Counted from the stretch's first letter, positions 19,592-30,788 are shown. The stretch is DNA of 64,000 bases from Paenibacillus dendritiformis (GCF_015845845.1 NZ_LDIG01000095.1:1-64000); one strand, 5' to 3'. Numbers and translations: made by a program. The notes: generated by a model from the sequence alone, not told the origin.

Positions 19592-19926
19592 TATATTTGA
19601 CATACCAACCGATTCAATGACGGGAACAAGTAACCCGCCCCACATGCGCAGAGAGAGGTTCCTTGGCTGGAAGAACCTTGATGATGGACGGACGAAGGAC
19701 ATCCCCGAGAACCGGCGGCGAACTCCATTCGGAACGGAATGGATGGGTAGCCGTTCGGCGCCTGGCGTGCGTTATACGTAAATGAAGCGCGGGAAGCGAT
19801 CCGGAGGCGAGTGCCGGCGAAGGAGAGCGGACAGCGGAATGTGGGTGGCACCACGGGTGATTGGAATCGACAACCAACTCTCGTCCCTTAGCAAATGTTA
19901 CATTTGCGGGACGGGAGTTTTTTATT
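19592..19926 (+). promoter_or_regulatory. T-box riboswitch leader of hisS-aspS (specifier reads GAC, Asp)
   Basis: The leader has all T-box landmarks: the AGTA element (19629-19632), AGAGAG of the distal Stem I (19650-19655), the T-box GGGTGGCACCACGG (19843-19856), and a terminator (19876-19924: ACTCTCGTCCC paired with GGGACGGGAGT, inner GCAAATG/CATTTGC, then a T-run). Aligning its specifier segment with the alaS leader in this window (GAAC-GCT-A ... GAG) gives GAAG-GAC-A ... GAG, so the specifier is GAC (19698-19700), the Asp codon. CAT (His) overlaps it at 19700-19702. The variable T-box base is C, which fits the G73 of tRNA-Asp and not the C73 of tRNA-His. Confidence 0.85.
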
Positions 19927-19955
19927 TTCAGGAAGCAGGCAGGAGGAGGAAGAAC

Positions 19956-21206
19956 ATGGCTTACCAGAAGCCGACAGGCACGCAGGATCTGCTGCCGGGC
20001 ACCGTCGAAATATGGCAGACGGTCGAGCGCAAAGCCCGCGATTTGTGCCGTCGATTCAACTACAAGGAAATCCGGACCCCGATATTCGAGCAGACCGAGC
20101 TGTTCGAGCGCGGCGTCGGCGAGACGACGGATATCGTGGAAAAAGAAATGTATACGTTCAAGGACAAGGGCGATCGCAGCATGACGCTGCGTCCGGAAAA
20201 TACGGCAGGCGTCGTACGCTCCTATGTGGAGAACAAGCTGTATGGCGAGCCGGATGTGACGAAGCTCTATTATATCGGGCCGATGTTCCGTTACGAGCGG
20301 CCGCAAGCGGGACGCTACCGCCAGTTCCATCAATTCGGCGTGGAGGCGTTCGGGGCTGCGGATCCGAGCCTGGATGCGGAGATTATCGCGCTCGGGTATG
20401 AATTCATGAAGGAGGTCGGTCTGACCGGCGTCCGCGTGGAGATCAATTCGGTCGGCAACGCGCCGAGCCGCGCGGCTTACCGGGAGCGTCTGCTGCAATT
20501 TTTGGAGCCGATGAAGGAATCGCTGTGCAAGGACTGCCAGTCCCGGATGGAACGCAATCCGCTGCGCGTGCTCGACTGCAAGGTCGATCAGGACAAATTC
20601 GGCGATGCGCCTTCCATTCTGGACAGCCTGGATGAAGAATGCGCGACCCATTTTGCCAAGGTGAAGCAGTATTTGTCGGCGATGGGGGTCGACTATGAAG
20701 TGAACCACCGCCTCGTTCGCGGACTCGATTATTATACGCATACGGCCTTCGAGTACAAGGCGCAGGGCATCGGCGCCATCGATACGGTCGGCGGCGGCGG
20801 CCGCTACAACGGCCTGGTGGCGGATATCGGCGGGCCGGATCAGCCAGGCATCGGCTTCGGCATCGGGCTCGAACGAATCGCGCTATTGCTGGAAAAGCAG
20901 GGCGTCGACTGCAACGAGGCGTCCCCGCTCGATATTTATCTGATCGGTCTCGGCGAGCAGGCGGAGGCCGAGGTGACGAAGCTGCTGAACGATCTGCGGC
21001 GCGAAGGACTGGCGGCCGAGAAGGATTACCAGGGCCGCAAGATGAAGGCGCAGATGAAATCGGCCGACCGCATGCAGGCGCGTTACGCCGGGATACTGGG
21101 CGATGACGAGCTGTCCCGGGGCGAGATTGCGCTGAAGGAGCTGGCCACCGGGGAGCAGCGGTTCGTGCCGCTGGCCGAATTGGCGCGGCAGTTGAAGCAG
21201 GCTTGA
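19956..21206 (+). CDS. hisS: histidyl-tRNA synthetase
   Basis: 416-aa class II synthetase. Start block [14 protein letters not shown]; motif 2 region [19 protein letters not shown]; histidine A-loop ([12 protein letters not shown] near 258); [10 protein letters not shown]; motif 3 [16 protein letters not shown]-terminal anticodon-binding domain. ATG at 19956 has AGGAGGAGGA upstream; the longer frame from 19782 is leader RNA. It is the first gene after the T-box leader and is followed by aspS. Confidence 0.96.
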   Translation: MAYQKPTGTQDLLPGTVEIWQTVERKARDLCRRFNYKEIRTPIFEQTELFERGVGETTDIVEKEMYTFKDKGDRSMTLRPENTAGVVRSYVENKLYGEPDVTKLYYIGPMFRYERPQAGRYRQFHQFGVEAFGAADPSLDAEIIALGYEFMKEVGLTGVRVEINSVGNAPSRAAYRERLLQFLEPMKESLCKDCQSRMERNPLRVLDCKVDQDKFGDAPSILDSLDEECATHFAKVKQYLSAMGVDYEVNHRLVRGLDYYTHTAFEYKAQGIGAIDTVGGGGRYNGLVADIGGPDQPGIGFGIGLERIALLLEKQGVDCNEASPLDIYLIGLGEQAEAEVTKLLNDLRREGLAAEKDYQGRKMKAQMKSADRMQARYAGILGDDELSRGEIALKELATGEQRFVPLAELARQLKQA

Positions 21207-21291
21207 CCTGATGAGGAGCCGCGTGCTGGCAAGAGGCAGACAATGCAAGAAACATAGATGAAGAAGATAGATTATGAGGAGAGTGGAGTTC

Positions 21292-23079
<1,788 letters not shown>

Positions 23080-23108
23080 TTCGCCCGCTGCTTCGAGCAG
23101 CTTGAACG

Positions 23109-23155
23109 AACGCCCCTTGCCGATCTATGCTATATAGCAGGCGGCCAGGGGCGTT
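23109..23155 (+). terminator. hairpin between aspS and tcdA
   Basis: Perfect outer stem AACGCCCCT / AGGGGCGTT enclosing a 29-base partly paired region. It lacks a T-tract (GCCATTATA follows), so it may be a weak terminator or an mRNA 3'-end stabiliser. The Bacillus 6S RNA gene found at this position is absent; only 117 bases separate the genes. Confidence 0.45.
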
Positions 23156-23196
23156 GCCATTATACTCGGGCAATAGGCCCGCAGGAGGAATAGCTG

Positions 23197-23949
23197 ATGT
23201 TGCATCAATTTTCGCGTACAGAATTAGCCATCGGCCCGGAAGGGCTGGACAAGCTGAAGAACAGCACCGTCGCCGTGCTCGGCATCGGCGGCGTCGGCGG
23301 CATCGCGGCGGAAGCGCTGGCGCGCACGGGCATCGGGCGCATCATCATGATCGACAAGGATGTCGTCGACATCACGAATGTGAACCGCCAGATTCACGCC
23401 TTGACGACGACGGTCGGACAGAAGAAGGCGGAACTGATGCGGGAGCGGATCAAGCTCATCAATCCGGAGTGCGACGCCATCGCGCTGAATATGTTCTATA
23501 CGGAAGAGACGTATGAGGAGCTGTTCGCCTACGATCTCGATTATGTCGTGGACGCTTCGGACACGATCTCTTATAAAATTCACCTCATTAAGGAATGCTT
23601 GCGCCGCAACATCCCGATTATCTCAAGCATGGGAGCGGCCAATAAAATGGATCCGACGCGCTTCCAGGTGGCGGACATCTCGAAGACGACCGTCGATCCG
23701 ATCGCGCGCGTCATCCGGCAGAAGCTGCGCAAGGACGGCATCAAAAAAGGAGTCAAGGTCGTCTTCTCGACCGAGGAGCCGTTGAAACCTCGGGTTGACG
23801 TGACCGAGAAGATCGTTCCGGAGACGGCGCCGGATATCCGCAAGGCGAAGCAGCCGCCGGCCAGCAATTCCTTCGTTCCGCCGGTGGCGGGGCTGATCAT
23901 GGTCAGCGTCGTCGTCCGCGATCTGCTTACTACGTTAGAATCACGGTGA
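23197..23949 (+). CDS. tcdA: tRNA threonylcarbamoyladenosine dehydratase (ct6A synthesis)
   Basis: 250-aa E1/ThiF-like enzyme that cyclises t6A to ct6A at position 37 of ANN-decoding tRNAs using ATP. The nucleotide loop GIGGVGGIAAEALARTGIG is near residue 31 and IIMIDKDVVDITNVNRQ near 50. The VDASDTISYK block and the late SNSFVPPVAGL block are typical of TcdA (CsdL/YrvM). The active-site Cys region reads LIKECLRR near residue 134. aspS-tcdA-rarA order equals Bacillus aspS-yrvM-yrvN. The stop overlaps the rarA start. Confidence 0.9.
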   Translation: MLHQFSRTELAIGPEGLDKLKNSTVAVLGIGGVGGIAAEALARTGIGRIIMIDKDVVDITNVNRQIHALTTTVGQKKAELMRERIKLINPECDAIALNMFYTEETYEELFAYDLDYVVDASDTISYKIHLIKECLRRNIPIISSMGAANKMDPTRFQVADISKTTVDPIARVIRQKLRKDGIKKGVKVVFSTEEPLKPRVDVTEKIVPETAPDIRKAKQPPASNSFVPPVAGLIMVSVVVRDLLTTLESR

Positions 23950-25280
23950 TGAACATGGATTTATTCTCCTATCAGGAAGAGCGGGATCCGGGGATGCGCC
24001 TGCTCGCCGATCGGATGCGCCCGCGCAATCTTGACGAGTATATCGGCCAGGAGCATATCGTCGGTCCGGGCCGCCTGCTGCGGCGGGCAATCGAAGGGGA
24101 TCGCATTTCTTCGATTTTGCTGTACGGGCCGCCGGGATGCGGGAAGACGACGCTGGCCAATATTATTTCGGAGCGGACGCAGGGAGAGTTCGTCCGCCTC
24201 AATGCGGTAGACGCCTCGGTCAAAGACGTGCGCGCGGTCATCGAGCAGGCGGAGAACAACCGCAATCTGTACAATACGAAGACGATTTTGTTCCTGGACG
24301 AGGTGCACCGCTTCAACCGGTCGCAGCAGGACGCGCTGCTGCCCGCCGTCGAGAAGGGAACGATCATCTTCGTCGGCGCCACGACGGAGAATCCGTTCCA
24401 CCACGTCATCGGGGCGTTGATGAGCCGGTCGACGCTGTTCCAGCTCAAGCCGCTGACGAAGGAGCATTCGCTCATCGCGATGCGGCGGGCGCTGGCCGAT
24501 GCGGAACGGGGTCTCGGCTTCATGAAGGTGGAGGCGGAGCCGGGAACGCTGGAGCATATCGCCGCGATGGCGAACGGCGATATCCGGCGGGCGCTTAACG
24601 CGCTGGAACTCGCGGCGATGACGACCTCGCCGGAGGCGGACGGAACGGTCCGCATCACGATGGAGGTCGCGGAGGAGTCTGTCCGCCGGCCGCTCGTGCA
24701 GGCGGACGAATCGGTTCAATACGATGTGCTGTCCGCCTTCCACAAGAGCATCCGCGGCTCCAGCGATGCGGCGCTGTACTGGTTCCTCTACGCGGTGGAG
24801 AAGCTCGGCATGGATCCGATGACCTTCATCCGCCGCCTGACGGTCGCCTGCAGCGAGGATATCGGCTTGGCCAATCCGCAGGCGATGGTTCAGGCGGTCA
24901 GCGCGATGGAGGCGTATCACCGCATCGGGTGGCCGGAATCGAAGTATATTGTCGCCCAGGCGATTCTGTTCGCCGTTGAGAGTCCGAAGTCGAATTCGAT
25001 TCCGGCGGCCATCGCCCGCGTCATGGCGGCCTTCGACGACTATCCGTCGGCTCCTGTGCCGCTTCATCTCCGAGATGCGCATTATAAGGGAGCCGAGAAG
25101 CTCGGGCACAAGGGCTACAAATATCCGCATGATTATCCCGGACATTACGTTGAACAGCAATATTTGCCGGATTCGATCCGCAATCGGGTCTTCTTCATGG
25201 CGAGCGAGCAAGGGACCGAGGCGAAGATGCGCCTGAATCAGGAACGGAGACGCCAAGCAAAGCCGGATAACGGGGACTAA
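23949..25280 (+). CDS. rarA: replication-associated recombination protein A (AAA+ ATPase)
   Basis: 443-aa MgsA/RarA/WRNIP1-family ATPase acting at stalled forks. Walker A GPPGCGKTT at 60-68, Walker B LFLDEVHRFNRSQQDALL near 114, sensor FVGATTENPF, then the C-terminal tetramerisation domain (GSDAALYWFLYAVEK-like block; KGYKYPHDYPGH near 395). ATG at 23949 shares a base with the tcdA stop (TGATG); an ATG two codons later is also possible, with GGTGA five bases upstream. The Lys/Gln-rich tail is ordinary. Confidence 0.92.
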   Translation: MNMDLFSYQEERDPGMRLLADRMRPRNLDEYIGQEHIVGPGRLLRRAIEGDRISSILLYGPPGCGKTTLANIISERTQGEFVRLNAVDASVKDVRAVIEQAENNRNLYNTKTILFLDEVHRFNRSQQDALLPAVEKGTIIFVGATTENPFHHVIGALMSRSTLFQLKPLTKEHSLIAMRRALADAERGLGFMKVEAEPGTLEHIAAMANGDIRRALNALELAAMTTSPEADGTVRITMEVAEESVRRPLVQADESVQYDVLSAFHKSIRGSSDAALYWFLYAVEKLGMDPMTFIRRLTVACSEDIGLANPQAMVQAVSAMEAYHRIGWPESKYIVAQAILFAVESPKSNSIPAAIARVMAAFDDYPSAPVPLHLRDAHYKGAEKLGHKGYKYPHDYPGHYVEQQYLPDSIRNRVFFMASEQGTEAKMRLNQERRRQAKPDNGD

Positions 25281-25360
25281 GGGTGGAGCAGGTTCCCGCA
25301 GATGACCGGCTCCAAGCATCCAGAGGCCGAACAGACAGCATTCGGAAGGGAGAGGGAAGT

Positions 25361-25813
25361 ATGACGGCCAAGCATACAGACAGAGCGGGGGCCGCAGCGA
25401 TGCGGAGAGCGGCGGGAGCCGCCGTCGCGGCAGGGGGAAGCGCAGGAGCCTGTCTCCGCTATGGCATCGGCCTGCTGCTCCCGTTCGACCCGTCGGCAGG
25501 CTTCCCCTGGGCGACATTGGCCGTCAACCTGGCCGGCTGTCTCTTTCTCGGCTGGTTCTTCACCTGGCTGCATGAGCGGCCCGGCCTGTCGCCGCTATGG
25601 AAGCCGCTGCTCGGAACCGGGCTTACGGGGGCAACGACGACGTTCTCGACCTTCGCGGTCGAGGCGCTGGACCTGTTCGCGGCCCAGCGGTATGCCGTCG
25701 CGGTTATCTATTTGACGGCGAGCATCGGCCTCGGACTGAGGCTGGCCTGGCTCGGCATGCGCTGGGCGGCGCGGTCCAAGCCGGCAGGCGCATGCGAGGA
25801 GGGACAGCGATGA
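25361..25813 (+). CDS. crcB: fluoride channel subunit Fluc/CrcB (first of a pair)
   Basis: 150-aa protein with four membrane segments. Fluc signatures: GGSAGACLRYGIG, FPWATLAVNLAGCLFLGWF and GATTTFSTFAVEAL (Phe-box and polar-track residues). Fluc channels are dual-topology dimers that let F- leave the cell. Tandem pairs such as this one usually encode subunits of fixed, opposite orientation that form a heterodimer. A roughly 20-residue basic extension (RAGAAAMRRA) precedes the first segment, favouring N-in topology. AGAGGGA lies upstream of the ATG. No crcB-motif fluoride riboswitch is visible in the 80 bases before it. The end overlaps the next gene by four bases (ATGA). Confidence 0.88.
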   Translation: MTAKHTDRAGAAAMRRAAGAAVAAGGSAGACLRYGIGLLLPFDPSAGFPWATLAVNLAGCLFLGWFFTWLHERPGLSPLWKPLLGTGLTGATTTFSTFAVEALDLFAAQRYAVAVIYLTASIGLGLRLAWLGMRWAARSKPAGACEEGQR

Positions 25814-26175
25814 ATATGCTGTGGGTAGCCATTGGCGGGGCGTGCGGGGCCTGGAGCCGTTATATATTGGGCGCTTATATTGCAAGGCGGGCAGGCAGCC
25901 GCTTTCCGTGGGGGACGCTGCTTGTCAATTGGGGCGGCTGCTTCCTGCTTGGCCTGTTGGCCGGGATGCGTGAGGCGCTGCCCGCTCCGCTGTACGTGTT
26001 CGCCGCGGTCGGATGGTGCGGGGCCTTTACGACATTTTCGACTTTCAGCTTCGAAGCATTGACGCTATGGAAGGACAAGCAGCGCGGCCGCTGCGCGCTG
26101 TATCTGTTCCTGACGGCGGCCGTCGGGCTCGCCGCTGCGGCGGGGGGACGATGGCTGGCCGGTCTGCCAGGGTAG
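25810..26175 (+). CDS. crcB: fluoride channel subunit Fluc/CrcB (second of a pair)
   Basis: 121-aa protein with four membrane segments and the same Fluc motifs: GGACGAWSRYILG, FPWGTLLVNWGGCFLLGLL and GAFTTFSTFSFEAL. It lacks the basic N-terminal extension of its partner and has positive charges in different loops (ARRAGSR; KDKQRGR). This is what an oppositely inserted heterodimer partner should show. GAGGAGGG precedes the ATG, which overlaps the stop of the first gene, so production is coupled and close to 1:1. Confidence 0.88.
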   Translation: MNMLWVAIGGACGAWSRYILGAYIARRAGSRFPWGTLLVNWGGCFLLGLLAGMREALPAPLYVFAAVGWCGAFTTFSTFSFEALTLWKDKQRGRCALYLFLTAAVGLAAAAGGRWLAGLPG

Positions 26176-26235
26176 CGCGGGCCGCATCGTCAAGCGCAGT
26201 ATCGATGAAATTGAAAAGAAAATGGAGGAGTCGAC

Positions 26236-26778
26236 ATGTTCCAAGCGAGGCATTCCCTAACGGGACGGTATAAGATTCAAAAGCTTATCGGAGCGGTTAT
26301 TGTAACGGTATCGGTGCTCGGGGCCGCCGGATGCAGCGCCGGCGACGCCGGACATGCCGTGACGGGGAAGCCGGAAGCGGCAGAGCGGCTAATGCCGAAC
26401 GGAGATCTGCGGCAAACGACGGCATCCGCGGATCAGCTTCCGCCTTTTATGGACGATAAGAGCGAGGAGATGCAATTGATATACAAGCTGGCGGCCGCCA
26501 ACCATGAACTGCTCGCCTCGATGCCTTGCTATTGCGGCTGCGGAGAATCGGCAGGACATCAGAACAATCTGAACTGCTTCGTCGCGGAGATCGAAGAAGA
26601 CGGAGCCGTCGTATGGGACGATCACGGCACCCGCTGCGGCGTATGCCTCAATATCGCGGTAGAGGCTTCGAAGCTGAAGAGCGAAGGGATGAGCGACATC
26701 GACATCCGCAACGCCATCGACGAGAAATACAAAGAAGGATATGCGGAGCCTACGCCTACCCCGATGCCGGCCGCATAA
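26236..26778 (+). CDS. PCYCGC-motif lipoprotein
   Basis: 180-aa secreted lipoprotein. The basic start and hydrophobic segment end in the lipobox LGAAGC (lipid Cys33). The name-giving motif PCYCGC is at 97-102, followed by a Cys in LNCFV and CGVC near 134-137: seven mature-domain cysteines or so that could bind a metal or form disulfides. The family (PF13798) is of unknown function and is widespread in Bacillales, often near metal or copper-related genes. The C-terminus is a short Thr/Pro tail. An ArsR-type regulator gene follows. Confidence 0.8.
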   Translation: MFQARHSLTGRYKIQKLIGAVIVTVSVLGAAGCSAGDAGHAVTGKPEAAERLMPNGDLRQTTASADQLPPFMDDKSEEMQLIYKLAAANHELLASMPCYCGCGESAGHQNNLNCFVAEIEEDGAVVWDDHGTRCGVCLNIAVEASKLKSEGMSDIDIRNAIDEKYKEGYAEPTPTPMPAA

Positions 26779-26870
26779 GCGGGATGCGCCGATTCGCGTG
26801 ATGTCAATTTCCTTGAAACGCCATGTTTAAATTGAGCCGCTTTGTCATATCCTACAGGCAACAGCTTGCC

Positions 26871-26888
26871 AACATATGAGGATATGTT
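26871..26888 (+). promoter_or_regulatory. candidate ArsR-family operator
   Basis: Perfect inverted repeat AACATAT-GAGG-ATATGTT, continuing into TCAT, 60-80 bases before the ArsR-type gene. The ATATG/TGTTCAT half-sites resemble operators of SmtB/ArsR-family repressors, so autoregulation is likely. Confidence 0.5.
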
Positions 26889-26949
26889 CATTCCCCGTCC
26901 GGAGCCGGAATATACAGGGGATGGACCAAAGGACAAAGGAGAGACAATG

Positions 26950-27258
26950 ATGGAATATTTCCTGGGAAAAGATCTGGATCCTGAAGTGCTCGAGCATGTA
27001 TCGCAAACCTTCAAAGCGCTGGGAGATCCGACGCGGATTCGGATATTGTCCATGCTGGCCAAGGAAGAATGCGCCGTGAACCAGCTTGCGGAGACGCTGC
27101 AGCTGTCCCAATCGGCGGTATCCCACCAGTTGAAGACGCTGCGGGCGTACCGGTTTGTCCGTTACCGGCGGGAAGGACAAAATATATTATACATTTGCGA
27201 CGACGACTATATTATCGGATTGTTGAATGAAGCGGTGCGGTATGCTTCCAAATTATAA
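26950..27258 (+). CDS. ArsR-family transcriptional regulator
   Basis: 102-aa winged-helix repressor: FKALGDPTRIRILSMLAKEE, recognition helix LQLSQSAVSHQLKTLRAYRFV and wing YRREGQNILYIC. Metal sites of well-studied members are not evident. There is no ELCVCDL on helix 3 (only EECAVNQL) and no Asp-His/His-Glu pattern on the last helix (DDDYIIGLLNEAVRY). It may respond to something other than Zn/Cd/As, or use a different site. ATG at 26950 has AAAGGAG eight bases upstream; an ATG one codon earlier is possible. Its neighbours are the PCYCGC lipoprotein and a CNNM protein. Confidence 0.82.
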   Translation: MEYFLGKDLDPEVLEHVSQTFKALGDPTRIRILSMLAKEECAVNQLAETLQLSQSAVSHQLKTLRAYRFVRYRREGQNILYICDDDYIIGLLNEAVRYASKL

Positions 27259-27379
27259 AAAAGGCCCGTTTCCGAGCAAAACGGGTGATAGGACGCCGTA
27301 GAGGTGGAATATACTTAATGTCAACCGGGCGCACGGCAAGGGGATGCCGTTTCATCGGTTTTTCGGGCCGTGCCGCCAT
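27259..27379. other. structured intergenic segment, function unknown
   Basis: 120 bases between the ArsR-type gene and the next promoter hold two hairpins. The first, CCCGTTT/AAACGGG (27268-27289), is followed on the minus strand by CCTTTTTT, so it terminates minus-strand transcription. The second pairs GCACGGC (27331-27337) with GCCGTGC (27367-27373) over a 29-base loop. No protein-coding frame or known riboswitch pattern was recognised. Confidence 0.4.
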
Positions 27380-27407
27380 TTGACGGTTATGTACTTTCTT
27401 ATATAAT
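27380..27407 (+). promoter_or_regulatory. sigma-A promoter of the CNNM/CBS gene
   Basis: TTGACG, 16-base spacer and a perfect TATAAT, about 75 bases upstream of the start codon. Confidence 0.75.
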
Positions 27408-27481
27408 GTTCTTAATGCAATTATTTTCTGATGATGGGGAGGTGTACCTGTCTGTTCCGATGACGGGAAGACAGGGAAGGT

Positions 27482-28825
27482 TTGGATGATCCGTTACCGA
27501 TAGGCTTAGGCATTTTTTCGGTTCTATTTCTTGTATTTTTGAACGGTTTCTTTGTCGCCGCCGAATTCGCCATGGTGAAGGTGCGCGGCAGCCGGATTGA
27601 TACGCTGGTGCAGGAAGGCAATGCGAAGGCGCGGTTCGCGCAGCATGTGACCGATCATCTGGACGCGTATTTATCGGCTTGCCAGTTGGGCATTACGCTT
27701 GCTTCACTCGGCCTGGGCTGGATCGGGGAGAAGACGGTGGCCCAGCTCCTGAAAGAGCCGCTGGAGGCGATTGGCCTCGGCGAGGTCGTCTTGCACACCG
27801 TATCGACGGTGATTGCGTTCATCATTATCACCGTGCTTCATATCGTGCTCGGCGAGCTGGCTCCCAAATCTCTGGCCATTCGCAAAGCCGAGGCGATTAC
27901 GTTGTTGACGGCGGCGCCGCTCCGTTACTTTTACAAGATCATGTATCCGTTCATCTGGCTGTTGAACGGAACCGCGAACCTGCTGCTGAAGTTATTCGGT
28001 ATTCAGCCTGCTTCCGAGCATGAGTCGGCTCATACGGAAGAAGAAATACGCATTTTGATGAAAGAAAGCTACAAGAGCGGTCTGATTGACAATACCGAGC
28101 TTGCCTTGGTCGATAACATTTTTGACTTCACGGAGACGCATGCGCGCGATATTATGATTCCGCGCACGGATATGGTCTGCCTTTATGCGCAGAATTCATT
28201 CGAGGAGAACAAAGAGAAAGCAATTACGGAAATGCATACACGCTATCCGGTGTGCGACGAGGACAAGGACAATATTATCGGCTTTGTCCATATCAAGGAT
28301 TTGGTGAAGGCGCCGCCGGGGATTGAAGATATACGCCAAGTGATGAGGCCGATGATGAGCGTGCCGGAGTTGATCTCCATCAGCGCGCTGATGAAGATGA
28401 TGCAGAAGAACAAGGTGCAGATTGCCTTGCTCATCGATGAGTTCGGCGGAACGGCAGGTCTGGTCACATTGGAAGATATTATGGAGGAGATCGTCGGCGA
28501 AATTCAGGATGAATTCGACGAGGAACGGCCGCAGATTGAGAAGCGGGACGAGTCGAATTATTCGATTGACGGCCGCTTGCTGATCGAGGAAGTGAACTCC
28601 TATTTCGGCACCGATATCGTATCGGACGATTATGATACCATCGGCGGCTGGATCTACGCCCAGGTGGAAGTGCCGCCGCGGGTAGGCCAGACCATCGCGG
28701 TCGAATCTCAGTTCGAGTTCATCGTGGAGGAGACCGATCATCTTCGCATCGCGCGGCTGCATGTCCGCAAGCTCGATGCGCCGGCCCGCGACGAAGTCGA
28801 TACTTCGGCCTCGACGACCGTATAG
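27482..28825 (+). CDS. CNNM/CorC-family membrane protein (hemolysin family, HlyC-like)
   Basis: 447-aa protein. The N-terminal CNNM transmembrane domain (about 1-190; FLNGFFVAAEFAMVKVR and LGELAPKSLAIRKAE) is followed by two CBS domains (about 210-335; ARDIMIPRTDMVCLY) and a C-terminal CorC/HlyC domain (about 350-435). Such proteins are Mg2+ or related cation transporters/exporters (YhdP/YrkA/MpfA group) rather than toxins. The start is TTG at 27482. No ATG/GTG exists in frame after the preceding stop, and the nearest purine-rich site (GGGAAG) is about 11 bases upstream. The start assignment is therefore less certain than the gene. Confidence 0.87.
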   Translation: MDDPLPIGLGIFSVLFLVFLNGFFVAAEFAMVKVRGSRIDTLVQEGNAKARFAQHVTDHLDAYLSACQLGITLASLGLGWIGEKTVAQLLKEPLEAIGLGEVVLHTVSTVIAFIIITVLHIVLGELAPKSLAIRKAEAITLLTAAPLRYFYKIMYPFIWLLNGTANLLLKLFGIQPASEHESAHTEEEIRILMKESYKSGLIDNTELALVDNIFDFTETHARDIMIPRTDMVCLYAQNSFEENKEKAITEMHTRYPVCDEDKDNIIGFVHIKDLVKAPPGIEDIRQVMRPMMSVPELISISALMKMMQKNKVQIALLIDEFGGTAGLVTLEDIMEEIVGEIQDEFDEERPQIEKRDESNYSIDGRLLIEEVNSYFGTDIVSDDYDTIGGWIYAQVEVPPRVGQTIAVESQFEFIVEETDHLRIARLHVRKLDAPARDEVDTSASTTV

Positions 28826-28830
28826 AATGA

Positions 28831-28869
28831 ACAAATCCCCCCTTGCTCCGGGAGCGAGGGGGGATTTGT
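28831..28869. terminator. bidirectional terminator between the CNNM gene and mnmA
   Basis: An 18-bp almost perfect stem (ACAAATCCCCCCTTGCTC against GAGCGAGGGGGGATTTGT, one wobble) with a CGG loop lies between convergent genes. AT pairs at the stem base supply the U-tract in either direction. Confidence 0.9.
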
Positions 28870-28903
28870 CATCTATCGGCTGCCGAACGGAGCCCGGTTG
28901 CGC

Positions 28904-30088
<1,185 letters not shown>

Positions 30089-30231
30089 TCACTCTATTGT
30101 AACATATTCGGCTGAAACTAGGCGGGGGAAAATAAACGTTCAACAAAACGATGCCCCGTATGCTCTAGTATGGGCTGCTTTATGTCTGTGATACACCCTC
30201 GGCCTTATCGGGTGCAGAAGGATCGTTCCCG

Positions 30232-30531
30232 CTAGTCTTTTGTTCTCCCGAAGGAGTAAATTTCAAGCTCCCGAATGCGCTGCTGAATATTGTCCATGTC
30301 AGGCGTTGCGGGAGCGTCTTCCTGCAGCAGCTCCGCGATCTGCGCCTGCAGCTCTTGGATGATTTGGTTGTAGGTCTGATAATCCTTAATAATCAGGTCC
30401 AGATATTCGTTCACCTGATCTTCATCATACCCTCGAAACGTGCGGTCAAACTCTTGGTTATGTATGTCGAGCGGAGTGAACCGGACACCGAGCTCCGTCG
30501 GCCGTAAGGTCGCTAATTTTTCATTTATCAA
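30232..30531 (-). CDS. GpsB/DivIVA-family cell division protein
   Basis: 99-aa cytoplasmic coiled-coil protein. The lipid-binding domain reads FTPLDIHNQEFDRTFRGYDE then DQVNEYLDLIIKDY (DivIVA/GpsB family). A coiled coil follows (IIQELQAQIAELL), then a short C-terminal helix ending RIRELEIYSFG, like the end of GpsB. Size and C-terminus favour GpsB, which links PBP1 and division/elongation proteins. The start is TTG at 30531 with AAAGGA ten bases upstream. It overlaps the stop of a transposase remnant (TTGA), so the 5' end may have been altered by that insertion. Confidence 0.75.
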   Translation of the reverse strand: MINEKLATLRPTELGVRFTPLDIHNQEFDRTFRGYDEDQVNEYLDLIIKDYQTYNQIIQELQAQIAELLQEDAPATPDMDNIQQRIRELEIYSFGRTKD

Positions 30532-30788
30532 CGAGCGCCATTCCTTTCCCGTGAGGTAAGATATGTAATTTTGAATGTTGCATAGGAACAGTATAATCGA
30601 AATCCGTATGGAACAGAAACACCTTTGTATGAGTCTCGTTGCTGGAGCTGTGCCTCTACAAACAAGAGTGTCGAAGCGCCGACAAACAACTTTTGGGCTC
30701 GGTAATCCAATGACTCATCTCTAGTGGAATTCACATGTAACCACTTTAGGCATTGACAAATGACGTTTTGATTCGGTACGTTATCCAT
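30528..30788 (-). pseudogene. transposase N-terminal remnant (IS4-like)
   Basis: An 86-codon frame with its own AAAGGAG site. The first 50 residues (DNVPNQNVICQCLKWL, later STLLFVEAQLQQRDSY) resemble the N-terminus of IS4-group transposases of Bacillales. After that the similarity stops and the frame runs into the upstream region of the gpsB-like gene, including a TATACT box. No catalytic DDE residues remain, so this is a 5' fragment left by deletion. The assignment is from memory of the family and is moderate. Confidence 0.45.

Noticed and set aside
23080-23196. 6S RNA gene between aspS and tcdA, as in B. subtilis
   Set aside because: Only 117 bases separate the genes and they hold a single 47-base hairpin, too small for 6S RNA.
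25281-25360. Possible fluoride riboswitch before the crcB pair (fragments such as GGTTCCCGC and GATGACCGGCTCC)
   Set aside because: The fragments are not in the order or spacing of the crcB motif and no pseudoknot could be drawn.
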